Under the pieces are notes generated by a model. That model made no database searches and was not told the origin of the DNA. It worked only from the letters and a program-made list of their open reading frames with translations. The position numbers were made by a program, and so were the translations under genes. This document shows positions 54,836 to 64,000 of a DNA stretch of 64,000 nt, one piece after another (the stretch's first letter is position 1; every line of letters begins with the position of its first letter). Source of the DNA: Paramacrobiotus metropolitanus. Its lineage: Eukaryota; Tardigrada; Eutardigrada; Parachela; Macrobiotidae. The stretch lies in contig NW_026570269.1 in NCBI RefSeq assembly GCF_019649055.1, positions 62,001 to 126,000 of the forward strand. Reading direction: 5' to 3'.

Positions 54836-56020
54836 TTAAGGATATGGAGGACAGATATCTACTCCACGAACAGCCACAACTACTGCATCATCCGGCAGAT
54901 TGTCCAGTTCCATATCGGAATTAGTGTGCGATCCATCAGAATGATCTTCTGCATCGGTATCACACCCACAACGGAATATCAACGCTTTTCGATTCCATTG
55001 AGTTTTAGCCCATACACTCAACTGTTCATCGACGTCCAACACATTTCTGATAAACTTTTTACTGGCAAGATAGTTCTCGCATGACCAGCTGTATCTGGCG
55101 TGGTGTACGTTAATATCTTCAAACGGTAGCAAGCCTTCAAGTCCTACGCCACATGTGAAACAATGCAGGCGGCCTTCACCAATATAGTAGAAGCCGGCGT
55201 CAGACATGTAATAGATGTCCAAACCAGGAAAATGGTTAAGATTCCCGAAGAAAGTTTCAATGCGCTTATTCACATCGGCCATGTTCGAGTTATAAATCAC
55301 CACGTCGTCCTGATAGTCACGACGAACGTGAGTAAACGTAGGCTTAAGATCCTCAGGGACAACCATTTTAGCAGAATGTGTGGAGAAAAAAAACTTTAGA
55401 GTAAGTAAGGATGCCTTTTTACCCGATAGGTCAGTACCCGCATACTGTAAGTCATAGCATTCATCATATGCTTCTGACAGTTCACAACAGTGAACACTGG
55501 CATGTAGATATCTGCCATCGGTCTGTGATACCTCAACTACAACCGTGTCAGATTGTCTGTGACAGATCAACCTAACACAGAAACAGATGAGGTTTTTTTT
55601 TTTTTTTTTTTCTTCAGTAGAGCGAACGGATGGTTGAAAGATAGTGCAGAACTTATCATGCGCAAACTTAACCACATGCTTGTTCTTGGTTTGGGAGAAG
55701 TAAATACAGAAGAATCTCCCAGTTTTGAATGTTATGTTCAAGTTATCAGTCCCGTCACCATGCAAGAAAAGATCCATCGGCTTACGTTTCAAAACAGAAG
55801 AGTCCAGTAACTCTTGAACAGTATCGTCAGAAATGCATTCCAGTATACGCGCGACGATCGGTGCAGATAATTCCATGGCAGTATACACAAAGCGCTGGTC
55901 TCCTTCGGTCGAAAACGTCTTGCAGAAGGTAATGGCTTTGGACTTCTTATGGAATCCCATGTACGAGTCACGCTTGATCTCGTACCACATGGTTGTGGCA
56001 TCCTCCAGATACAAATCCAT
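54836..56020 (-). CDS. Fused accessory-family domain plus BIR protein, or two adjacent genes
   Basis: One open frame of about 394 codons from the ATG at 56020 (an upstream ATG at 56089 overlaps the polymerase end). The first part (to about 55615) is related-family member 5 (MDLYLEDATTMWYEIK, ITFCKTFS). A 19-base homopolymer at 55593-55611 gives a Lys run, so the frame linkage there is unsafe. The middle is a further beta-rich stretch (LICFCVRLICH). From the ATG at 55366 comes a BIR-type domain with GFYYIGEGRLHCFTCG and a final H...C (HHARYSWSCENYL), then an acidic tail. The BIR lacks the usual tryptophan-proline entry and Gly-Trp-x-x-x-D/E core, so it is degenerate but keeps its zinc ligands. 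I lean to two genes. Confidence 0.65.
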   Translation of the reverse strand: MDLYLEDATTMWYEIKRDSYMGFHKKSKAITFCKTFSTEGDQRFVYTAMELSAPIVARILECISDDTVQELLDSSVLKRKPMDLFLHGDGTDNLNITFKTGRFFCIYFSQTKNKHVVKFAHDKFCTIFQPSVRSTEEKKKKKNLICFCVRLICHRQSDTVVVEVSQTDGRYLHASVHCCELSEAYDECYDLQYAGTDLSGKKASLLTLKFFFSTHSAKMVVPEDLKPTFTHVRRDYQDDVVIYNSNMADVNKRIETFFGNLNHFPGLDIYYMSDAGFYYIGEGRLHCFTCGVGLEGLLPFEDINVHHARYSWSCENYLASKKFIRNVLDVDEQLSVWAKTQWNRKALIFRCGCDTDAEDHSDGSHTNSDMELDNLPDDAVVVAVRGVDICPPYP

Positions 56021-56064
56021 CACGCCGGCTGTGGGTCCTGTGTACATATAATGAATTACAAGTG

Positions 56065-59000
56065 TTATATCCTGAGTGTCGCACAGCATTTAACTTCCAT
56101 AGACATCTGAACTATAGTCTGCTCAAGCAGTGTCTGCCTTACCGGCTTCTTAAAACCGTACGGAACTGTGGTGAAATCTTCCAACAAAACCCGTTTGTCG
56201 TACACCATGCGCAGATGTTTCTTCAAGCGGACAGTGGAAATCTCTTGAGCTTTAAAGTTCCGCTTGATGTACTCAGGGTACACAACCTGTGTTAAACCAC
56301 TGGAATCAATAAGAACTAAAACAAAAGTAATAACATAACTGATACGTACCGGCATTGTAGCGCCTTTCAGGATTTCGGTCAACTTGTCAAAGTCAAGTTT
56401 CTCTCCAGTGCGCTGCAGATCATCGTTCAAGACATCTTCCGTGTACCCGTTCTGAGTCATGCCTTTAACTTTCAGCTGAATTCGGCCGGTGTTTGTTTCA
56501 TAACTGTAGACTTTGGGACCACAGGAGACAAAGCGTACAATATATTCATCTGGTTTCAACTCGCTGCTCCATTGACCAAGTCCATTACCGACTTCTGGAA
56601 GCCATTTGCCTTCTTTGTGAACAAAGATGACAGAGTCTGTGTCAAAATACAAAAGGCGAGGTCCGAGCTTGGCCATGGTTTTGAAAAGCTGAATGCGGGC
56701 ATGGCTGGTAGTGAAAGCGGCAATGGCAAGATTCGCACAGTTACTGCCTTCGTTGTAGTCATCTTTCTGCGAGTAAGTAACCATCATGCACTCTGGAGTC
56801 ACTGCGTGAACGCTCTGTATATCAACAGATTTGGATCTGACTAAATCCAGATACTGCTTCACGGAGTAGATGAACACCGTCTGCTGTAAGTTGTCTCTTT
56901 GTCCAAACTTGCCCCAAAATGAATTTAACATCAACTTGGCAACTGCACGTCTTGCGGGATTATCTTCAATGCGATCAATGTCTAGGAGAATTCCATCGCG
57001 CAAGGCAACTTCTTGAACATACAACTCTTTTTGACGTTGCGTTGTACAGCCGGCGGGGAATCCACTTGCTTCCAACTTCTCCTTCAAGAATTTGTCCACA
57101 TATTCTTGAAATAGGCCCGCACGCTTTTCGTTCCAATGCCAAACTTCGTAAATTTCCTGCACTTGATAACCCTGTCGCAGCGCCATGTGCAATTCCGGAG
57201 TGCAAAATACTCCTTCAAAACTTCTTTCCTCATCGGAATGCGAGCAATAGTCGTTTATTCCGTTTTCAGCACAAGTCCGGCACAAAGTGAACACAAGCTT
57301 ACCGTTGAAGGTGGCAGGCAACACAGGATATCGAATCCTTGCAGGTGGAAGAACTTTGCATTTGACCAGGCCAAAATATTCCGTTACGGGCTTAAAGTTG
57401 GTCACGATGATCTTTGGATGCCCGATTGGATACTCCGCTTTCTTGTTGACAAACGGGTACAAGGAAACGATGTCGTAATGTAGAATTTGCTCATCTTCTT
57501 GGACTTCTCTGAACAAACATGAAGCGTTGGTACGGCCACCTTTAAAGGCATCACGCGGTTGCAGTGGATCACGTAGGTTCTGGTTCAAGAGGAATTGCTG
57601 TATATCCGGATCTTTTCTTTCACGTAGCCACTCGCAAGACCACTTCTCTTCCACATTATAACCCATGCCTTCCAAAAAAGTTTCTTTCGTATCCACTGCT
57701 CGTACACTTCTGACATTTTCTTCAAGGAGAACGGTGATCGGTCATCTTCGTTGGTGCATTCTGGGTGTCCGTGATGTACGCAGCCGTTGTACTCGTACAC
57801 TGTTTTAGTGTCCGGATCGAATCCATCCACAAAGTAGCGATTGATTTTCCGCTCTTTACCGTTCCTACCGTGCTCGATGTTTGGATGACTCATGCTGATC
57901 CATTCAAGCCACTGCGTTGCTTCGGCACTTGTCTTTCGATTCGGCTGGTAGCCATTCGCAGATATGACGGCAATTTCTTTAGCCTTTAACAGCTTGGTCT
58001 TGTAATACGTTTGACAGGCAGAAGCTATGGTAACGTTTTGAAACGGATCGACGTTGGTCATGTTAATGAAATTTTCACGAAATTGGAGAGCACATTTCCG
58101 CAGTATAGTAACGTCCCTTGAACAGTAGTCGGACATTTCCGCTCGGGAATTGAAAACACCTTCAAAACATATTCGTCAAAAAAAAAAAAAAAAAAAAAAA
58201 AAAACCACACACATCATCCATACCTTTCTTTTGCTTCTCCTCTGCGTGCCACTGTTCAAACTTTCTTCGGTCCGCTCGCTTCAGCCCGTCTACCATGTAT
58301 TCATCGACATCGGGAAACGGAAGCACTTTATCCCAGTTTTCCGGCTTGTTAAAGCGATGAGGAAAATCGCCTTTGGATTCGCACTCTGTCAGGCCAACAG
58401 CCTTTGGGAAATTGGAAAGTTTTGTCATAACAAAGTTGAGAGTGTCGCGCGCTTTTATCTCTAAAGCTGGATAACGGAGATCAAGAAGCTGACTGCCCCG
58501 TCGTATGACTTCAACGCCTTTGAGGTTGTTTTCCAGAAGATAGGAAAGTAAGAAGTGTCCATCGTAACCGCGAAAGTTGTGCGCAATCAAGGTGTATCCA
58601 CGATGTTGCTCTGAATAAACCCATTGGCCAAACTCTTTCTGAACGTCGTAACCTCCCATTGGCACATTATCTGGAGGGAAGCGAAACTCTTCTCCGCTAG
58701 TGTATTGTGCCACGACGTAACAAGGCCGATGGATTCCCTCTGCGTCCAAGTAAGTTTCATAATCGAAAAAGATGTAATTTGAACTCGATCCATGGACACG
58801 AGGCTCCAACGGTTTAAGATAGCACTTGTGCGTGGCTTGATCAACCCACTCCTGGCATGGATGGCAAAACATCTCACCACATTCGTGCTTCTTGAATTTC
58901 CGATTGAGTAGACTTACAAAAACTCCACAATTTGGGCAAATGAACAATTCCGTACAGTATGGCCGACCGTTTTTGCGTGCTTTCTTATGTAAATCGTAGC

Positions 59001-60403
59001 ACTTGTTGTTATTGAATTCACGATTGCAATCCGTGCACAAGATTCTGCTAGTTTCTTCAGGCTCGACGCATACCTCTCTTGGGCGATAACATTTGGTGCA
59101 TTTACCTTGGCATCGATGCTTTTCTTTCTGAACATAAGCCTTGTCACACAACTCACAATAATACCCACGTCGATGAAACCCGGATGGACTGGTTATCAGA
59201 TCGAAATGGCCATTTTCGTACAGAAGATAGATGGTTTTCAGCTTCCCTTGCCTTTCGGGACACCTGGCAATTATGATGTTCCCCTGCTCGGCTCCAACAA
59301 CTTTGATCTGGAACTCTTTAAGGGCAGTTGTTTGGAAACGTTCAATGTCGTTTAAGGAAAACTTTGTTCCGACAGTAAGTCCAGCTTCTTCCACTAGTTT
59401 TGCTGCGAATTCTTGCAGTTTTTTCTCTCTTTTATCAGTCAGTTGCTTCCAGTTTCGTATGTTCTTTGCAGGATCGTGATAGAACCTTCCGAGCACAAGG
59501 CATGCTGGCAGACACAGATTATAACCGACATCAACTTGCACAATTGAACGCGCAAACCGTTTCCGATCATGCGTCGAGTGAATATGCTTACGTACACGAG
59601 CACCTCCGGCGGGGATTACCGTACGCTGAATAACGAGTCGCAAAGAATCGTCAATGCAGAAGAGTCCGCCAGAGTTTATTTTCATCACCATTTCAGTCAA
59701 ATCGCGCGGATTGAAGTTACTGAAGAATTGCATTTTCAAGTGCATTGGATTTTCCATAGTCCGGGTGAACAGTGTTATACACACAGCGTCGTGCGGCTGA
59801 AAATCTTTAGAACACGCTTTCCACACCGCTTTGAACACTTCAGGCAATGCTTCTAGGGAAGTTACTGTATCAAACTCTTGCGGCAAAGATTTGATCTTAA
59901 GGCTGTAGAAATACTGATGGTGGTTGAACTTTTTGTTGTGATTGTGACTTATCTTCTGGAGCGTAAAAGCTTTGGACCAGTCTGATTCCGACGGTATGGA
60001 TTGGCCTGACTCAGGAACGTTAACATCATGAACGGGTTGGCTAAGTGATTCCTGGGATGGAACATGATTCGCAACAATAGCTTCTCCCACATCGTCGTCG
60101 TTATCTTGCACGTCGACATCCATCGGCTCTGCACCACCTGCCTGAACATTTTCTTCAACATCCAGGACGTTTTCCACAGTAACTTCCATGGGTTCATGCG
60201 TTTCATCGGATTGTGTGGCTGGCGATTGCGGTGGTGTGTAGACTTGTGACCAGTTGAATGGACTACCAGGCGGTGAATAAGGATTGAAGAATTGGCCGAA
60301 ATTATATCCGTAGTCGTCAAAGTCGTTGTCGTTATCCATGAGATCATGATCCATGGCAGCAATGTAGTTAGTATCCACTTTATTCAATGTTGAAGGCTCA
60401 GAA
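56065..60403 (-). CDS. Protein-primed family B DNA polymerase
   Basis: Replicates the element from protein-linked ends. Exons 60403-58224, 58159-56350 and 56286-56065, with introns of 64 and 63 nt (donors GTATGG and GTACGT). The first intron contains a 27-base T run on the coding strand, and splicing it restores the exonuclease domain. Layout: acidic N-terminus; TP-binding-like region; cysteine-rich fingers (CELCDKAYVQKEKHRC, CPNCGVFVSLL); ExoI FDYETY; ExoII HNFRGYDGHFL; ExoIII YCSRDV; motif A DIVSLYP; motif B LMLNSFWGKFG; motif C YFDTDS; and KVKGM. All catalytic residues are present. One single-base break remains near 57690 between the exonuclease and palm halves (CGAAAGAAAC). Overlaps the next gene by 25 nt. 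Probably continuous with the exons at 60464-61580. Confidence 0.93.
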
Positions 60404-60463
60404 CTACAAAAGAAGCCCTTGATTAGCTAGAGTACTGCTTACACGTAGAATTCTGTGCCATAC

Positions 60464-61580
60464 CTAAGATCTGCGGCCAAATTTAGAATGTAGTGGCAGC
60501 CAATTTGTTTTTGAATCTGGTTACGCAGGGCATTGCTCTTTTCCAACGTTGTATGACGGGAATAAATAATTTGCCAACCGAACAGCTGTATTTCGACAGC
60601 TGTGTCACGCATGGCAAATCGTATATCTTGGCCAGAAACAACCTGTACAGAAATCATAATTGAAAAGTGAATAAAGAAAGAAAATATCGATTCTTACCTT
60701 TTCCAAAGTGGTGTTGATAAAATAACGAGACAAGTGCGTGCATGCTTCACTGAACAATGTTGCACCATGTTGTACGCTGTCAGGCAGCAGGTGCTGAAAG
60801 TCTTTAGGTATCTCCGGCCATTGATGATGGAAGAAGTTATACAACTCAGGGTACGGCTTAGACTCATCCAGAACAGCTTCGATGAAGGCGCGGCCAATGA
60901 ATTTGGACGAGCACTTCTTGCCACTTGGATTGAAGAACATGATTTTTATTTCTGGGCCTACGAAAGACATGCCATGACATGACATTATTGAAATTCAGAA
61001 ACAAATCTTTACCGTTATTGAGTAGCACCATCACGGACACATGAGAGATAAGATCTTTGTGCATTTGCTTGTTTGTTGTTGACACAGGAATCAAGAAGCT
61101 GCCTTTCGTTGCAAGCATCTGAAGAAGACTTTTCAAGTTGACGCAGTCCAGCGATGCAGCAAGATTGCTGAGCGACCAAGAGTCGGTAAAATCCCTGTCG
61201 GTCATATAGCGATTGTATTGGTCAGCACGGAATGTTCTCGCCACGCAAACACCTGAACCATGAGCCAAGGCACTGGTCACTTTATCCAACTGCTTAACAA
61301 ACCGTTTTCCAGGATAGTGCAGCGTTTCAAGCGCATCCACAGCCCGTTTAGCCGCAGAACTTTCTTTTTCTGCAAATTCTTTGAAACACTTGGAAAGATA
61401 CGAGCAGTGTTGCAAGATGTGGGCACTTATAGGCTTGGAAACCATGGTTCCGCATCTTGGACATTGTCCAGTAATTGAAGTAGACGGTCTCGGTGTTGAA
61501 AGGATTGGCGACTTTTCTTTATCTAGAAAAACCGTTCTGCGACTCCGGTTTCGTACCGGAACTTGCTTGCATCGTCCCAT
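60464..61580 (-). CDS. Three spliced exons upstream of PolB, possibly its 5' end
   Basis: ATG at 61580 just after an acceptor-like TTTTGTAACCACAG. Exons 61580-61013, 60957-60698 and 60642-60464 are separated by two 55-nt GT-AG introns (GTAAAG...CGTAG and GTAAGA...TACAG). Phases are consistent. A third, 60-nt intron (60404-60463, GTATGG...TGTAG) would run in frame straight into the polymerase exon, making one gene of about 1,800 codons. Exon 1 has a zinc-finger-like CPRCGTMVSKPISAHILQHC. The rest is mixed alpha/beta without a motif I know. The alternative is a separate gene ending at the TAA near 60439. Unspliced, none of these frames extends far. Confidence 0.65.
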
Positions 61581-61626
61581 ATTGGCCTGTGGTTACAAAA
61601 CACAATGTCAAAAAAAAAAAACAAAA

Positions 61627-62090
61627 ATTGCGCCCGATGAAGTTGAACAATGTGTTATCATCTAGAAAGTTGTGCAAGTTGCACTCGATGAAGCTGAACC
61701 ATGTGTTATCATCTCAGAAGCTCTACCCGATGAAGTTGCACCATGGGTTGCATGTTTCGCCAAAAAAAAAAAAAAACCAAAAAAAAAAAAAAATCATTTC
61801 AGAAGCTCTACCCGATGAAGTTGCACCATGTGTTGCATGTTTCGCAAAAAAAAAAAAAAAGTTGCACTCGATGAAGCTGAACCATGTGTTATCATCTAGA
61901 AAGTTGTGCAAGTTGCACTCGATGAAGTTGCACCATGTGTTGCATGTTTCGCAAAAAAAAAACAAAACAAAAAAAACAAAAAAAACAAAAAAAATCATTT
62001 CAGAAGCTCTACCCGATGAAGTTGCACCATGTGTTATCATCTAAAAAGTGGCGCCCGATGAAGTTTAACCATGTTTTATCATCTCAAAAA
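61627..62090. repeat. Minisatellite with GATGAAGTTGCACCATGTGTT units
   Basis: Eight imperfect units built on CGATGAAG(T/C)TG(A/C)ACCATGTGTT, each followed by either ATCATCT or GCATGTTTCGC. They are interspersed with A-rich runs of 13-15 bases at four places. It lies just 5' of the PolB transcription unit. The open frames through it are repeat artefacts. Confidence 0.8.
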
Positions 62091-63200
62091 ATTGCATGCA
62101 CCATCAGTAGCGACTCAGTTTTCACGTCAAACATGTAGGAAAGTTGAGAATCTCGTGTCGAGCAAGAAAATCTCAGAATGTCAAGGCACAGTTCAAGGAC
62201 AGACAGGAATCAGACAGGTGGAATGTTATGCAGCATGTGGTAAGGATTGTGAGAATGCACCCGGCGTGGCGCCAAGCAAGACGGTAAGACAATAGGAATC
62301 TTGAAATGTCGCGTCAAGCATGAAAGAAACTTGAGAATGTCGCGTCAGAGTCACAGGACAGATAATTAGGCAGCTGGAATGTTGAGATTGTCATATAAAG
62401 CACGTGGGAAAGTAAAGAAGCGAAAGTGAGAATGCACCTGGTGCGGCGCCATGCACTTCGTAGCACAATAAGATTCTTGAGATTGTCGCGTCAAAGTTGA
62501 AGGAGAGACAGTAATTAAACAGAGAGAATCTCAAAGAAAGAATTTGTGAACGACGCAAAGAAGGTATAACTTGGTGTAACTAAATGTATGCAGGGATGAA
62601 AACTATGAGAAAGTGCGGAAAAAAGTACTTAACACGTACACATTCACTTACCGTATGGAGCCCTCCAGAATGCGGACACTTCTCTACTCCGCCAGCACTA
62701 ACACGTGCTGTTCCGTGCCAGTCAATCAGTACAAGATGAGAAATAGTCCAAAATCAGTACCGATCCGAGTGCAAAATTAACAAAACGCGGACATCAACAA
62801 TGATAACATTAAAATAAAACCCTTTCAAACGTGCAAACGATCTTTGCAGTTTCCAGCAAAACAACTTTCATAATGATAGCACACGATCACGCACGTTAAT
62901 CCAGTTGTAGTGCTGCAGATATAATTCCTTAGATGGTGACTTACAGAAGTGAAAACTAAGAATGATGACTTGGAAAGTTTGACCTGTGCACTTGATCACA
63001 AGTCACTGCACATCTGGTTTAAAGTGGCATCGTAATATAATGTCAGCCAATACACTGTTGTACGCGGTGCATTATGGGCGGTATACAGATCAAACCGACC
63101 AATACGCTATTGTACACAGTACATGAACTGTACGCTATTCGTACACACCATCAGACCAAACTGATTTGTACGTATATACAGTACAGTGCACAGACCATAA
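62091..63200. other. Right non-coding region of the Polinton
   Basis: No gene. From about 62200 to 62560 there are two or three degenerate direct repeats (shared strings GTGAGAATGCACC, TGGCGCCA/GCGGCGCCA, TTGTCGCGTCAA, GACAGATAATTA/GACAGTAATTAA). Near 63060-63200 inverted versions of the left-end CGCTATTGTACA units occur. Likely contains the PolB promoter and replication-related sequence; this is inference. Confidence 0.55.
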
Positions 63201-63313
63201 TCCGCTATTCGTATACCCTCCAGTGCATGGGGGCGGTACTTAGGCCAAACCGACCAATAGGAGAGCCCGCTATTGTTACTACCATCAACCGCTGTTGTTA
63301 CTACTTCTCTTCT
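63201..63313. repeat. Right terminal inverted repeat (113 bp)
   Basis: Reverse complement of 43017-43129 with a single mismatch; ends at 63313 directly before CTGACC. Confidence 0.97.
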
Positions 63314-63319
63314 CTGACC
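63314..63319. repeat. Target-site duplication, right copy
   Basis: CTGACC, identical to 43011-43016. It lies within the host codons for Pro-Val-Ser of the Gly/Tyr-rich protein. Confidence 0.95.
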
Positions 63320-64000
63320 GGTCCATCATAGTCACCGTTATAATAGTAATAGTTTCCTTTGTATTTGGGATTATATGATGGAGTGTAACTTAATCCAACG
63401 TAGGGATTAATGAATGGCCACCAGGGAAAGAATGGGGGAACGCCAATACCATTGCCACCACCATAGCCGCCGCTACCGTAACCGCCCCCGTAACCCCCAC
63501 CTCCATAACCTCCACCGCCATATCCACCACCGTATGACACCACCACACCTGTACAGCATTACACAAATACTGTTTGCTGGTAAATTGGTAATGATCTGGT
63601 GAATTTCATTGCTCCAGTAATAAAAAGCAGACAGCAAAAGGTGGCATGAAAATATTATTAAAATTAGTAGAATAACTGAAGAACTTTAGGAATGTAATCT
63701 TGATTGTGAGAGACTTTCCATTACGTACCAAAAATGCAGGCGAGGGCTAATAAGGAATATCCTGTCCAGGGCATTTTCAACACAAGTAATTCTTTCTCAG
63801 AATTTATGTGCTTAATTATATACTGAAATAAATCTTGGATCGACAGGAGTTCGGTACAGCAATGGAATACAATTGCGCAAATTAAAGAGAACGGATAAAG
63901 GTTAAAATCTGTGGGGATCCAATTGCACACAGCTGTTACTTGATATTCATATGTCTATGATCGATATTACTATAAGGAGATTGCGATTCTTCATCAAATT

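Larger units (their letters stand above)
43017..63313 (-). mobile_element. Complete Polinton/Maverick (adintovirus-like) element, 20,297 bp
   Basis: The element is bounded by 113-bp inverted repeats that begin AGAAGAGAAG at each end, and by CTGACC duplications. All genes run on the minus strand. It carries the full core set: protein-primed DNA polymerase B, DDE integrase with chromodomain, FtsK/HerA-type packaging ATPase, adenain-type protease, double-jelly-roll major capsid protein and penton. That set makes it a virus-like integrated element rather than a plain transposon. Accessory genes are a TBP homolog, two BIR proteins, two small membrane proteins, a Pro-rich repeat protein, pX-like and basic core-like proteins, and a family of four or five related proteins. 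PolB, integrase, the TBP homolog and one small membrane gene each show a single-base frame break, so competence cannot be judged from this sequence. Confidence 0.97.
42902..63774 (-). pseudogene. Secreted Gly/Tyr/Ser-rich protein gene interrupted by a Polinton
   Basis: Exon 1 (63729-63774) encodes a signal peptide starting MPWTGYSLLALACIF. After a donor GTACGT and acceptor TGTACAG, exon 2 begins at 63548 with GGGYGGGGYGG repeats, a proline/aromatic segment (PPFFPWWPFINPYVG) and YKGNYYYYNGDYDGPV. The frame then enters the inverted repeat of the element and stops after four codons. The rest of the exon lies on the far side, 42902-43016, as YGSSYGSSASSYGSS-type repeats ending GGYGGY and a TAG. 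Counting one copy of the duplication, the coding length is 46+229+115 = 390 nt, an exact number of codons. The host protein was thus about 129 residues, perhaps a cuticle or secreted matrix protein. In this haplotype it is disrupted. Confidence 0.9.

Noticed and set aside
58160-58223. Polymerase looked truncated by a poly-Phe run and stop
   Set aside because: The tract lies inside a 64-nt GT-AG intron; splicing restores the frame and the ExoIII region, so it is not a lesion.
61493-62044. 183-codon plus-strand frame
   Set aside because: It is made of the minisatellite and A-runs and runs antisense to real exons.

Overview
The window is animal nuclear DNA. It has intron-rich genes with GT-AG introns (many 55-65 nt, some over 1 kb), long gene-poor AT-rich spacers, an ortholog of the Mi-2/CHD4 chromatin remodeler, a Na+/K+-ATPase beta subunit, a Nervy/ETO-family corepressor and chemoreceptor-like seven-helix proteins. 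The Mi-2 sequence reads closest to ecdysozoan versions. A tardigrade or similar small invertebrate is my guess, not a demonstrated identity.

Layout. 1-4 kb holds two convergent gustatory-receptor-like genes, with a 400-bp fold-back element between them. 4-13 kb is mostly non-coding, with a hAT-like short transposon and two members (8-9 kb, 11-12 kb) of a family of small multi-helix membrane proteins; a third member lies at 25-26 kb. 13.6-24.3 kb is Mi-2, eight exons, with a 5'-truncated antisense retrotransposon in its sixth intron. 24.7-30.6 kb is nearly empty apart from the third membrane protein and a GGGGG-ended MITE. 30.7-31.2 kb holds a 3'-terminal exon of unknown function. 31.9-35.9 kb is the Na+/K+-ATPase beta gene (minus strand). 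38-41.9 kb is the Nervy/ETO gene (plus strand).

42.9-63.8 kb is the most striking region. A complete 20,297-bp Polinton/Maverick (adintovirus-like) element lies at 43017-63313, with 113-bp terminal inverted repeats and a 6-bp target duplication CTGACC. It has landed inside the second coding exon of a small secreted Gly/Tyr/Ser-rich protein gene; without the element and one duplication copy the host frame is continuous, so the insertion looks recent. All element genes are on the minus strand. There is a spliced protein-primed DNA polymerase B with a zinc-finger-bearing 5' extension, and a tightly packed cluster, many genes sharing 4-20 nt, for packaging ATPase, pX-like protein, Pro-rich protein, DDE integrase with chromodomain, penton, basic core-like protein, double-jelly-roll major capsid, adenain-type protease and two small membrane proteins.

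The element also carries unusual accessory genes: a TATA-binding-protein homolog, two BIR-domain (IAP-like) proteins and an apparent family of four or five related ~130-150-residue proteins of unknown function. Three transcription units share a 31-bp upstream block with fixed internal spacing (GACAAGYTAA...ATTTGGRGC on the plus strand). TBP homolog, shared promoter block and possible PC4-like proteins together suggest the element supplies part of its own transcription machinery. That is the candidate novel system here.

Caution: single-base frame breaks, mostly in A-runs, occur in Mi-2, the integrase, PolB, the TBP homolog and the retrotransposon. Because the essential Mi-2 gene is affected, I treat most as likely assembly indels rather than biological decay.
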